Origin: Clostridia bacterium
Lineage (GTDB): Bacteria > Bacillota_A > Clostridia > RUG12999
Direction: 5' to 3'
Assembly (NCBI GenBank): GCA_017558425.1
Contig: JAFYVD010000064.1
Span: 1-38,316 of the forward strand
DNA: 38,316 bases
Shown: positions 23,764 to 32,239 of the stretch, in pieces
Layout: each line of letters begins with the position of its first letter
Numbering within the stretch: the first letter of the stretch is position 1
Translations under genes and position numbers: made by a program
The notes under the pieces: generated by a model
The model's input: the letters and a program-made list of their open reading frames with translations, nothing else
Told to the model about the DNA's origin: nothing
Database searches by the model: none

Positions 23764-24936
23764 TTACTCCGTTTTTATTTTATCATACAGCGAAAGCGCG
23801 CCGCCTTCCTTAATTATCGCAAAATCCTCATCTTTAAACAAAACTTCCACTTCAACAGGAATTTCCGTACCGATTTTTTTCACGGTGACAACATCTTTGC
23901 CTTCCACAGTTCTCACCGCTCCGCTTGGTATTCTAAGGCCGGTATAGCTGTCAATAAGGATATTTATTTTCATTTTCCTCGCCGTTAAAATTCCATAGAT
24001 TTCCTGAGTGCCTTTAATGTACATAATCACCTTGCCATCCTCAGGCTGAGACTTTTTATACACTGTGCACACCAGGGTTTTATCACCCTCGTCCGGGAAG
24101 GACACGGTAACACGTTTCCCCTCTTTCACTTCCGCCGCCACAAGTTCTGAACAAACCGCCGCAAGGAACCATTCAGCATTGTTTGTGATTTTGCACACCG
24201 GGTAAGGGTAAATTTCTTCCTCGGGTTTATATTCTTCCCTGCTCAGATATTCGGTAACGGCCGCCGGCGTGAGGGTTTCAATGCTTTTGAAATTCAGTGT
24301 CTGCTCAAGACCGTCCGCCTTGTCAACAAACACACCGCTCACAGGAGCAGTCAATACGGTTTTTGTTCCGCCAAGCTTATTTTCCAGTTCAACTTTCTGC
24401 CTTGTAAGAGATTCGAGAATGGTTTCTTTTTTACCTGTTGTGTTTGAAGAAATATTCTTTTTACGTTCAATCAGCAAATCAATTTCGTTTCTTATTTTGT
24501 TAATTTTTTGCTGGTCGCCCGATGCTGCAAGTGCAGAAATCTGCCTCGTATAGTTTAAAATTTTGTTATCTATTGAAAAAATATCGTTTGTAAGCATCTT
24601 ATCGGTGGATTCCGCCATTGTTGCCTCGCGGATTTTCTGGTTTACAACATTAAGCTGTTTTATAACCTCAACGCTCGGCTCCCCCTTACAGTACCAGCCC
24701 ACCGTTTCGCCTGCCCACACCTTTTCCTCAGGCTCCACAACATTCTGGAAATACCCTTGTCCGTTAACGGAAATGGGCGTCTCATTACGGATAACAAGCG
24801 CATGTTCATCTATTTCAACCTTATATTCGCCGCCAACAACCGTTGCCTCATTTGCGGGACTCATTATCTTTCCGTAAATGGTCCACATAGCAATGAGCAT
24901 AGCGAAAATTATTATAAGGGCCCATGACTTTTTCAT
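23764..24936 (-). CDS. HlyD-like membrane-anchored adaptor protein in the division operon
   Basis: The protein is 390 aa. One N-terminal transmembrane helix (about residues 4-22) is followed by an extracytoplasmic region. A beta/lipoyl-like half comes first (about 40-85), then a coiled-coil hairpin (about 90-185) and a second lipoyl-like half with TAPVSGVFVDKADG. C-terminal beta domains include RIPSGAVRTVEGKDVV. The fold order matches HlyD/MFP adaptors, but no ABC or RND partner is encoded nearby. Position between miaA and yggS-sepF suggests a role in envelope or division (inference). The first ATG (24942) is only 2 nt from the SD; ATG 24936 has ideal spacing and is used. The SD lies in the end of miaA. 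Confidence 0.8.
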   Translation of the reverse strand: MKKSWALIIIFAMLIAMWTIYGKIMSPANEATVVGGEYKVEIDEHALVIRNETPISVNGQGYFQNVVEPEEKVWAGETVGWYCKGEPSVEVIKQLNVVNQKIREATMAESTDKMLTNDIFSIDNKILNYTRQISALAASGDQQKINKIRNEIDLLIERKKNISSNTTGKKETILESLTRQKVELENKLGGTKTVLTAPVSGVFVDKADGLEQTLNFKSIETLTPAAVTEYLSREEYKPEEEIYPYPVCKITNNAEWFLAAVCSELVAAEVKEGKRVTVSFPDEGDKTLVCTVYKKSQPEDGKVIMYIKGTQEIYGILTARKMKINILIDSYTGLRIPSGAVRTVEGKDVVTVKKIGTEIPVEVEVLFKDEDFAIIKEGGALSLYDKIKTE

Positions 24937-24941
24937 ACCCA

Positions 24942-25859
24942 TTACTCCTTCAGTAAAAGTTTTGTTTCCTCCGAAAGTCTGTCAAGGTCAATCTCTTTCG
25001 GATCAAGCCATATCATATTATTCCTTTTAAACCATGTAATCTGCCTTTTCGCATATCTGCGTGTGGCCTGTTTAATGGCTTCCGCCATTTCATCACGGTC
25101 CGTTTTGCCTTCAAGATGGTCAAGCACTTCTTTGTACCCGATTCCCTGCATAGCGGTATGCTGACGTGTGCAACCCATTTCAACAAGCTTTCTGACCTCT
25201 TCAATCAATCCATTTCCCAACATTATGTCAACCCGTCGGTTGATTCTGTCGTAAAGCTCTTCCCTCGGATAATCTATCCCGTACTGCACCGCTTTATAAA
25301 CAGGCGGTTTTTTGCTTTCTTTAAGGCTCTCTGTCATTGTTTTTCCCGTCGCCTCAAATATTTCGAGCGCGCGCATTACCCTTTTTACATTGTTGGGGTG
25401 AATTCTTTCGGCGCTTTCCGGGTCAATTTCACCAAGTCTTTCATAAAGTGCGGCACTGCCGTTTTTTTCGGCAAATTCAGTCAGTTTCTTGCGGATTTCG
25501 GATGTGTTTTCTTCCTCCGACAGCTCCACATTGTCTATGAGCGAATTGATGTAAAGCCCCGTTCCGCCCGTCACAATGGGCAATTTTCCCCTTGCGTGGA
25601 TGTCCGCAATAATATCCCTGGCAATATTCAGATAATCGCCCAGAGAAAAATTTTCGGTAGGCTCTGCCACATCCATCAGATGATGGACAACGCCTTCTTT
25701 TTCCTCTTCATCGGGCTTCGCACTGCCAATATCCATATATTTATAAATCTGCATTGAATCGGCGGATACAACCTCGCCGTCCAATCTTTTCGCAAGCCCC
25801 ACCGCAAGCGCCGTTTTCCCCGACGCGGTAGGCCCACCGATAACCAAAAGTGGTAACAT
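24942..25859 (-). CDS. miaA: tRNA dimethylallyltransferase MiaA
   Basis: The protein is 305 aa. It transfers a dimethylallyl group to N6 of A37 in tRNAs reading UNN codons; MiaB, encoded at the head of the same operon, then methylthiolates that base. It has P-loop GGPTASGKT (about 8-16), SADSMQIYKYMDIGSAKP, TGGTGLYI, and the C-terminal GIGYKEV and QATRRYAKRQITWFKR. The frame is open to a TTG at 25895 overlapping mutL, but ATG 25859 with GGAGGG 6 nt upstream is the clear start. Confidence 0.97.
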   Translation of the reverse strand: MLPLLVIGGPTASGKTALAVGLAKRLDGEVVSADSMQIYKYMDIGSAKPDEEEKEGVVHHLMDVAEPTENFSLGDYLNIARDIIADIHARGKLPIVTGGTGLYINSLIDNVELSEEENTSEIRKKLTEFAEKNGSAALYERLGEIDPESAERIHPNNVKRVMRALEIFEATGKTMTESLKESKKPPVYKAVQYGIDYPREELYDRINRRVDIMLGNGLIEEVRKLVEMGCTRQHTAMQGIGYKEVLDHLEGKTDRDEMAEAIKQATRRYAKRQITWFKRNNMIWLDPKEIDLDRLSEETKLLLKE

Positions 25860-25879
25860 ATTTTTCCCTCCGCAGAAAC

Positions 25880-27682
25880 TTATTTTATTCTGCAAAACTG
25901 TTTTTCCACAAAATCTTTGGACACAGCCACAATTGCCGGTCTGCCGTGAGGGCAGTTAACCGTTTTTTCTATCTCAAAAAGTTTTTGAACCAGGTTCTGC
26001 ATTTCGGCAAAGGACAGCTTTTTCCCTGCCTTTATCGAGCCTCTGCAGCTCATAGTTTCAAGCATTTTCATTTTTCTTTCAGTTGTGAGGTCAGCCTTGT
26101 GATTATTTATCATTTCCAGAATTTCCGAAAGTACATCCCCGATTTTTTCGGGATTCACCGCCTCGGGAACTCCGCGCACCATCACGCTGTTGCCGCCGAA
26201 ATCCTCACATTCAAACCCCATTTGTTCAAGCAGGTCGGCATTTTCCGACAAAGTCGCTTTCTCAATCGGCGAAAGATTCACCGACTTTGCCGCAAGCAAC
26301 TGCTGCGACGATACTTTTCCCTCGTCATACTGCTCTTTCAGCCTGCCGAAATTGATATGCTCGTGAGCGGCGTGCTGGTCAACAAGCAGCATTTCGTCGC
26401 CCCGTTCAACAAGAATATATGTGTCAAAAATCTGTCCAACTATGCGATAATCGGCAATTTTTTCATCCTCAATTTTGGTCTGCACCTTTTCAGGCTGTGC
26501 CATAACCACAGGTTTTGTGGCCTTTTTGAACACCGGCACAAATTTCTGCTGATTCACAATCGGCACAGCAGGCCTTGCCGTTGGCTGATACCCTATGTCA
26601 GGCTGTTTCATCACAGTCGGTTCCGGTTTTATTTCGGGTCTCAACACACTTGCCGGAGTAGGAACCGGTTCAGGCACAATGTCAATCTTGGGCATTTCGG
26701 GTACCGCAAAAGAATTTTTCGCCGCATGATAAATCGCACGGTAAATTCTGCCTTCGTCCGAAAATTTCACTTCCAGCTTTGCCGGATGAACATTTATATC
26801 CACCTCTGTAGCAGGAATGGCAATTTTAACAATCGCCGCCGGATGCATCCCATTGGGAATCATACCTTTGCAGGCTTCTTCCACAGCATTTGCCATCATT
26901 TTGCTGACAACCGGTCGGTTGTTCACAAAAAACATCTGCATACTTCGTGTTTTTTTAGCACCCGTTATGTCGCTGACAAATCCGGTTACCTTTATCCCGT
27001 CATCCTCACGAGAAAATTCGTTCATAGATTCAAGTGTGGATTTGCCGTAAAGAGTGAATATTGTATTTTTCAAAATCCCGTCTCCGGGCGTAAAAAGCTT
27101 TTCTTTGCCGTCAGAAATAAATCTGAAAGACACTTCGGGATGTGCAAGCGCCGTTTTGCGGACAGCTTCTTCGCAATATCCCGCTTCGGTGGATTCTCTT
27201 TTCAGAAATTTCAGCCTTGCAGGGGTGTTGTAAAACAAATTGGTCACTTTTATGGAAGTTCCCACAAACCCCGGTGTTTCCACTGCATTTTCAATTTCAC
27301 CGTAGTTTGCCGAAGCCGTCATACCAACCTCGAATTCGGCAGTTCTTGTATAAAGCTCCACCTCGGCAACCGCCGCAATGCTGGCAAGCGCCTCGCCTCG
27401 GAATCCCAGCGTGTAAATGGCGTCAAGGTCCTGCGGCTTTGAAATTTTACTGGTGGCATGGCGCATAAACGCCGCTGATGCATCTTCGGGATGAATTCCG
27501 CAACCGTTGTCGGTGACTTTTATCATTTTCAAGCCACCTCCTGAAATTTCCACAGTCACAACTCCGGCACCCGCGTCCACCGAGTTTTCTATCATTTCTT
27601 TCACCGCCGAAGCAGGTCTTTCCACCACTTCCCCGGCTGCTATCATATTTGACAAATTTTTGTCAAGAAGTTTAATAAACAT
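25880..27682 (-). CDS. mutL: DNA mismatch repair protein MutL
   Basis: The protein is 600 aa. The GHKL ATPase domain (1-330) has IAAGEVVERP, DNGCGI, GFRGEALASI and GTSIKVTNLFYNTPAR. A Pro/Thr-rich linker (about 335-405) leads to the C-terminal endonuclease and dimerisation domain. The endonuclease motif DQHA(x)2E(x)4E is altered: Asp435-Gln-His-Ala and Glu441 are present, but the last position is Gly446. Other metal-site elements, SCRGSIKAG, CPHGRP and FCRIK at the C-terminus, are kept. In organisms without MutH this nuclease nicks the new strand. ATG 27682 has SD AAGGGG. It follows mutS by 12 nt. Confidence 0.97.
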   Translation of the reverse strand: MFIKLLDKNLSNMIAAGEVVERPASAVKEMIENSVDAGAGVVTVEISGGGLKMIKVTDNGCGIHPEDASAAFMRHATSKISKPQDLDAIYTLGFRGEALASIAAVAEVELYTRTAEFEVGMTASANYGEIENAVETPGFVGTSIKVTNLFYNTPARLKFLKRESTEAGYCEEAVRKTALAHPEVSFRFISDGKEKLFTPGDGILKNTIFTLYGKSTLESMNEFSREDDGIKVTGFVSDITGAKKTRSMQMFFVNNRPVVSKMMANAVEEACKGMIPNGMHPAAIVKIAIPATEVDINVHPAKLEVKFSDEGRIYRAIYHAAKNSFAVPEMPKIDIVPEPVPTPASVLRPEIKPEPTVMKQPDIGYQPTARPAVPIVNQQKFVPVFKKATKPVVMAQPEKVQTKIEDEKIADYRIVGQIFDTYILVERGDEMLLVDQHAAHEHINFGRLKEQYDEGKVSSQQLLAAKSVNLSPIEKATLSENADLLEQMGFECEDFGGNSVMVRGVPEAVNPEKIGDVLSEILEMINNHKADLTTERKMKMLETMSCRGSIKAGKKLSFAEMQNLVQKLFEIEKTVNCPHGRPAIVAVSKDFVEKQFCRIK

Positions 27683-27694
27683 TTAAATTTCCCC

Positions 27695-30244
27695 TTACAG
27701 GAGTTTTTTCAGTTTGTACAAAATATTCATACTTTCAATAGGCGTCAATGTATTAATATCAAGATTTTTCAGTTCTTCCGCCAAAATTGCAACCTCGGAA
27801 CTTTCCGCCACAGCCGGAGCCTTTTTAGGCGATTTTTCCATTTCTCCGCCCTCCAGCTTTTTCAGGATTTCTCTCGCACGGCAGATTACTTTGTCGGGAA
27901 TTCCCGTCAGCTTTGCCACTTCAACGCCGTAGCTGTTGTCTGCTCCGCCTTTCACGATTTTACGCAGGAAAATAATATTTCCGTCACGTTCTTTTATTGC
28001 AACGCTGTAATTCTTAACGCCCTCAATTTTATCCTCAAGCTCAGTCAGCTCGTGATAGTGTGTGGCAAACAGAGTTTTCGCCCCACACTCAGCCTTATTC
28101 GCCGTATGCTCTGCCACAGCCCAGGCAATTGCCAGCCCGTCATACGTGCTGGTGCCTCTTCCTATCTCGTCATAAACGATAAGGCTGTCTGCCGTAGCAC
28201 TTTTCAGTATATTTGCCACCTCGTTCATTTCCACCATAAATGTACTCTGCCCCGAAGCCAAGTCGTCCGAAGCACCGATTCGGGTGAAAATTCCGTCCAC
28301 CACGCCTATGTCCGCACTTTCGGCAGGCACATAGCTGCCAATCTGTGCCATCAGCGTGATAATGGCAATCTGCCTCATATATGTGGATTTACCCGCCATA
28401 TTAGGACCTGTAATTATCGCAAATCTGTTATTTTCTTTATCAAGCAAAGTATCGTTGGGCACAAACATCTCGTCCGACAGACGTTCCACAACGGGGTGTC
28501 TGCCCTGTTTTATCTCAAGTCTGCCCTCAGTATTTATATTAGGTTTAACATATCCGTATTTCACAGCCGTTTCCGCAAAGGATGCAATACAGTCAAGCAG
28601 GGCAAGCTTTCTCGCAGTTTTCTGGATTCTTTCCTGCTCTGCCGCAACCTTTTCACGGATTTCCTCAAAAAGCGAATATTCAAGCGCTTCAATTTTATCT
28701 TTCGCACCCAGAACCGCGTCCTCAATCTCTTTGAGGCGCTCGGTGATATATCTTTCGCCGTTCACGGTAGTCTGTTTGCGTATGTATGTTTCAGGAACCT
28801 TGTCTATATTGGATTTTGAAACCTCGATATAGTAGCCGAAAACCTTGTTGTATTTAACTTTAAGATTTTTAATGCCTGTTTTTTCCCGTTCTTCGGTTTC
28901 CACATCGGCAAGCCATGACGAACCTTCTGTAAGCGCCCTTCTCAAATCGTCAAGCCTTTCGTTGTAGTTATCTTTTATAAGGCCGCCTTCACGCAGCGAT
29001 GTGGGTGCATTTTCATTAATGCTCAGCTCAATCAGATTTTTCACATCTTCAAGCGTGTCAAAATTATAACCAAGTTCTGTCAGCATTTCGCTGGTACAAC
29101 ATTCAAGGTCAAAAATTATCGCAGGAAGAGCACGAAGTGATTCTTTCAGTGAAAGCAAATCTTTCGCAAGTGCGCTTTTGCACACAATTCTGCCCAGAAG
29201 TCTTTCGATATCACGCACATATTCAAGCTTTTCGCGGATACCTTCTCTCAGCATCACATTTTCGGTAAGTTCGGTAACGCCCGAAAGTCGTTTTTCAATA
29301 ATTCCCCTGTTTAAAAGAGGCTGTTCAATCCATCTGCGCATGGTTCTTGCGCCCATTGCGGTTTTTGTTTTGTCCAGCACCCAGATAAGGCTTCCTTTAT
29401 GCGCTTTTGTTCTGAGTGTCTCGGTAAGCTCAAGGTTTCTTCTTGTGGAAGCGTCCATAAAAGCAAACTGATTCATTTCGTAATATGTAACGGTGTTAAT
29501 ATGGCTGACGCTCACTTTCTGAGTCTGCAGAATATAGACAAGTGCACCGCCGATTGCCCTTTTTGTGAGCAAATCGGATTTTATCTCGCATTTGCCGGCA
29601 AACTGCCTGTCAACCTCGTCGCCGCTCATATCAAAATATCCGTAAGTGTCGCATGTTATATAACAACCCGCATTTTCCAGCAGATTCACAATATTGTCAT
29701 CCTCTGCCGCCTGAGGTGATAAAATGGCTTCAGATGGCATAAGACGAGAAATTTCGCCGTTTAATCCATGGTATATTTCTTCTTTGATTTCGGTTGCAAG
29801 AAATTCACCTGTTGAAAAATCAAGAAAAGCAACGCCAAGCTCGCCGCCCTGTTTATCAACAGCAACAAGAAAATTGTTTCTGCCGCCGTCAATTGCCGAT
29901 TCGCTCATAACAGTCGACGGAGTAACCACGCGGATAACTCCGCGTTTCACGATCCCCTTCGCCGCTGCCGGGTCCTCTATCTGCTCGCAGATTGCAACCT
30001 TGTATCCTCTTGACACAAGCTTTATGATATAGCCTTCACAGCTGTGAAAGGGCACGCCACACATGGGCGCACGTTCTTCCATACCGCAGTCTCTGCCCGT
30101 AAGGGTGAGCCCAAGCTCTGCGGATGCGGTCTTTGCGTCCTCAAAAAACATTTCATAAAAATCGCCCAGCCTGTAAAAAACTATACAGTCGCTGTACTGC
30201 TCTTTTATTTCAAAATATTGCAGCATCATTGGTGTGTATGGCAA
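27695..30244 (-). CDS. mutS: DNA mismatch repair protein MutS
   Basis: The protein is about 849 aa. It recognises mismatches and small loops and recruits MutL. The N-terminal mismatch-binding domain has the Phe-x-Glu wedge within RLGDFYEMFFEDA; connector, lever and clamp domains follow. The ATPase has Walker A GPNMAGKST, Walker B VYDEIGRGTST and the TLFATHYHELTEL signature; a short C-terminal tail ends in a small helix. Two starts compete. GTG 30253 is only 0-2 nt from the GGGGAG SD, while TTG 30244 lies 8 nt from it and gives the family-like start before PMMLQY; I use 30244. No ATG fits before MM. Confidence 0.95.
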   Translation of the reverse strand: MPYTPMMLQYFEIKEQYSDCIVFYRLGDFYEMFFEDAKTASAELGLTLTGRDCGMEERAPMCGVPFHSCEGYIIKLVSRGYKVAICEQIEDPAAAKGIVKRGVIRVVTPSTVMSESAIDGGRNNFLVAVDKQGGELGVAFLDFSTGEFLATEIKEEIYHGLNGEISRLMPSEAILSPQAAEDDNIVNLLENAGCYITCDTYGYFDMSGDEVDRQFAGKCEIKSDLLTKRAIGGALVYILQTQKVSVSHINTVTYYEMNQFAFMDASTRRNLELTETLRTKAHKGSLIWVLDKTKTAMGARTMRRWIEQPLLNRGIIEKRLSGVTELTENVMLREGIREKLEYVRDIERLLGRIVCKSALAKDLLSLKESLRALPAIIFDLECCTSEMLTELGYNFDTLEDVKNLIELSINENAPTSLREGGLIKDNYNERLDDLRRALTEGSSWLADVETEEREKTGIKNLKVKYNKVFGYYIEVSKSNIDKVPETYIRKQTTVNGERYITERLKEIEDAVLGAKDKIEALEYSLFEEIREKVAAEQERIQKTARKLALLDCIASFAETAVKYGYVKPNINTEGRLEIKQGRHPVVERLSDEMFVPNDTLLDKENNRFAIITGPNMAGKSTYMRQIAIITLMAQIGSYVPAESADIGVVDGIFTRIGASDDLASGQSTFMVEMNEVANILKSATADSLIVYDEIGRGTSTYDGLAIAWAVAEHTANKAECGAKTLFATHYHELTELEDKIEGVKNYSVAIKERDGNIIFLRKIVKGGADNSYGVEVAKLTGIPDKVICRAREILKKLEGGEMEKSPKKAPAVAESSEVAILAEELKNLDINTLTPIESMNILYKLKKLL

Positions 30245-30281
30245 AGAAAACACTCCCCGTCTTTCAAGTTAAAAAAGTTTA

Positions 30282-30677
30282 TCAGTGGCAGCCTCCGCAA
30301 CTGCTGCAGTTGCCCGAGCAACCGCCGCTCTGTTCTTCTTCGCCCGTCACATAAAAGTGAATTATGCTGTTCACTTCGCCAAGAAGCTTTTCAGCCGCCT
30401 GTTTGGATTCGATAAATTCTTTGATTACGGGGTTAAGGCAGAGTGCGCCGTATTCGGCTGTCATCTGCTGACGGATTTTAATCATTTCAGAGGGTTTGAT
30501 ATCCTCTTTTGTCAGTTCTTTTGCAAGCTCATCGCTTTTTCTGCCGTATTCTTCGGTAAGTCTGAGAGCTTCTGCATCGGCATGATACGCCTCTTCAGCC
30601 GCTCTGTATCTTAAAAATTCATCGCTGCCGCTCATTGCTTCGCCAAGTTCTTTTGCAAGTTCAATTACTTTATTCAT
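30282..30677 (-). CDS. YlbF/YmcA-family (RicF/RicA-like) protein with C-terminal Cys cluster
   Basis: The protein is 131 aa. Residues 1-110 are mostly helical and match the com_ylbF family. The tail has four cysteines, CSGNCSSCGGC (120-130), ending in His131. In Bacillus the YlbF-YmcA-YaaT complex binds [4Fe-4S] clusters through such cysteines and modulates RNase Y, which affects mRNA processing, sporulation and biofilm. Position directly after miaB mirrors ymcB-ymcA in Bacillus, so RicA or RicF identity cannot be decided here. SD GAGGAG is strong; the gap to miaB is 3 nt. Confidence 0.88.
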   Translation of the reverse strand: MNKVIELAKELGEAMSGSDEFLRYRAAEEAYHADAEALRLTEEYGRKSDELAKELTKEDIKPSEMIKIRQQMTAEYGALCLNPVIKEFIESKQAAEKLLGEVNSIIHFYVTGEEEQSGGCSGNCSSCGGCH

Positions 30678-30680
30678 TTT

Positions 30681-32060
30681 TTATTTCTCCTCAATTTCTC
30701 CGGTCAAATAAAAAGATTTGACTTCGGTTATTTTCACATTTACATATTTCCCGGTCAGCCCTTCGCCACCCGGGAAATGAACTATTTTTCCGCCGTCTGT
30801 TCTGCCCGACAGCAGATTTTCGTCCGATTTGCTGATTCCGTCCACCAGCACCTCAAGAGTTTTGCCGAGGTATCCTTTGTTTATTTCCAGCTGAATGTCC
30901 TTCTGAACTTCCAGAAGCTTTGTAAGATTTTCACTTTTTTCCTCTTCAGAAATTTTGTCATCCATTTTCGCCGCAGGAGTTCCGCTGCGTTTGGAATAAA
31001 TAAAACTGAAAATTCCGTCATATCTCACTTTGCGGATAATATCAAGCGTATCCTCAAACTCTTCTCTCGTTTCGTTGGGGAACCCCACGATTATGTCGGT
31101 GGTCAGCGTGATATCGGGCATTGCTGTACGGATTTTGCCCACAAGTGCAAGGTAATCTTCTCTTGTGTACTTTCTGTTCATATCCTTTAGCACTCGGTTA
31201 TTTCCTGCCTGCACAGGAAGATGAAGCTGACGGCAAACCTTGTCACATTCCGCCATTGCCGCAATCAGCTCGTCCGACAAATCCTTCGGATGGGATGTCA
31301 TAAACCTGATTCGTTTTATGCCCGGGATTTCATTTATTTTGCGCAGAAGCTGCGCAAATGTAACCCCGCAATCAAGGTCTTTTCCATAAGAATTAACATT
31401 CTGACCAAGCAAGGTGATTTCCGTCACGCCCTTTTTCGCCAGACTCTGCACCTCTGCCACCACATTTTCCCATTTTCGAGAACGTTCTCTGCCCCTTGTA
31501 TAAGGAACAATGCAATAGCTGCAGAAATTGTTACAACCATAAATTATGCTCACGTTTGCCGAAACGCTTTCCTTTCTTTTTATGGGAAGCCCTTCAACAA
31601 TCTCGCTTTTTTCTTCAACTTCAAAAACTCTTTTGCCCGTTTCAATCCTTTTCAGCAACTTTTCGGGGAATTTTTCAATTCCGTGGGTGCCGAAAACTAT
31701 GTCAACGTAAGGGTATGATTTTTTCAGCTTTTCCGCAGGCTCGGGACGCTGAGTCATACAACCGCAAATCACGATTATAAGGTCGCGGTTCTTTTCTTTC
31801 AGCTTCTTAAACGCGCCTACATTGCCATAAATCCTGTCTTCCGCACCTTCACGGACAGCGCAAGTGTTTATAACAATTATATCCGCATTTTCCGGCTCGT
31901 CGGTAAACCCGAATCCCATTTTTTCCAGCATTCCGCGGATTGTTTCCATATCCGCTTCATTTTGAGCGCACCCATAAAATTTGGTGTACGCCTTTTTTTC
32001 TCTGCCCTCCGCCAGGATGCGGCAACGCACTTTTTCATATATTTTTTCCATATTTTTCAT
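30681..32060 (-). CDS. miaB: tRNA-2-methylthio-N6-dimethylallyladenosine synthase MiaB
   Basis: The protein is 459 aa. It is a radical-SAM methylthiotransferase acting on A37 after MiaA. The N-terminal UPF0004 domain has three cluster cysteines: Cys in FYGCAQNEAD, in INTCAVREGAEDRIYG and in CGCMTQ. The radical-SAM motif is YGCNNFCSYCIVPYTRGRE, and a C-terminal TRAM domain spans about 390-455. The first site reads GCAQNE where GCQMNE is usual, with the Cys kept. The frame extends upstream, but ATG 32060 has AAAGGAG 6 nt before it. It is the first gene of the long operon, with promoter at 32092-32120. Confidence 0.96.
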   Translation of the reverse strand: MKNMEKIYEKVRCRILAEGREKKAYTKFYGCAQNEADMETIRGMLEKMGFGFTDEPENADIIVINTCAVREGAEDRIYGNVGAFKKLKEKNRDLIIVICGCMTQRPEPAEKLKKSYPYVDIVFGTHGIEKFPEKLLKRIETGKRVFEVEEKSEIVEGLPIKRKESVSANVSIIYGCNNFCSYCIVPYTRGRERSRKWENVVAEVQSLAKKGVTEITLLGQNVNSYGKDLDCGVTFAQLLRKINEIPGIKRIRFMTSHPKDLSDELIAAMAECDKVCRQLHLPVQAGNNRVLKDMNRKYTREDYLALVGKIRTAMPDITLTTDIIVGFPNETREEFEDTLDIIRKVRYDGIFSFIYSKRSGTPAAKMDDKISEEEKSENLTKLLEVQKDIQLEINKGYLGKTLEVLVDGISKSDENLLSGRTDGGKIVHFPGGEGLTGKYVNVKITEVKSFYLTGEIEEK

Positions 32061-32091
32061 CGCCATCTCCTTTCGGCAACAGTTAATATAA

Positions 32092-32120
32092 ATTATATCA
32101 TATTCTACGCCTTTTTTCAA
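32092..32120 (-). promoter_or_regulatory. Sigma-A promoter heading the 13-gene miaB-trmD operon
   Basis: Minus strand: -35 TTGAAA (32115-32120), 17 bp spacer, -10 TATAAT (32092-32097). A second TTGACA lies just upstream (complement at about 32122-32127) but is 24 bp from that -10. I see no other strong promoter until trmD. Confidence 0.8.
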
Positions 32121-32167
32121 GTGTCAACACCAAAAAAATTATGCCCCAAACTATTTTTTCTAAATAC

Positions 32168-32195
32168 TTGAATTTTTCGGGAGTTGTGGTATAAT
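32168..32195 (+). promoter_or_regulatory. Sigma-A promoter for the GT4-CsaB / ruvX / DUF1292 operon
   Basis: -35 TTGAAT (32168-32173), 16 bp spacer, -10 TATAAT (32190-32195). It is divergent from the miaB promoter, with the two -35 boxes about 48 bp apart. Confidence 0.75.
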
Positions 32196-32239
32196 ATAAT
32201 CAAAGATTAAATTTTGCTTTACAAATCGGAGAGACACTT

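Noticed and set aside
25850..27442. A long open frame (about 530 codons) on the plus strand opposite mutL
   Set aside because: It is antisense to a clearly conserved mutL, has no suitable ribosome site, and its translation is rich in Phe/His/Cys/Arg with no domain, as expected for a shadow frame.
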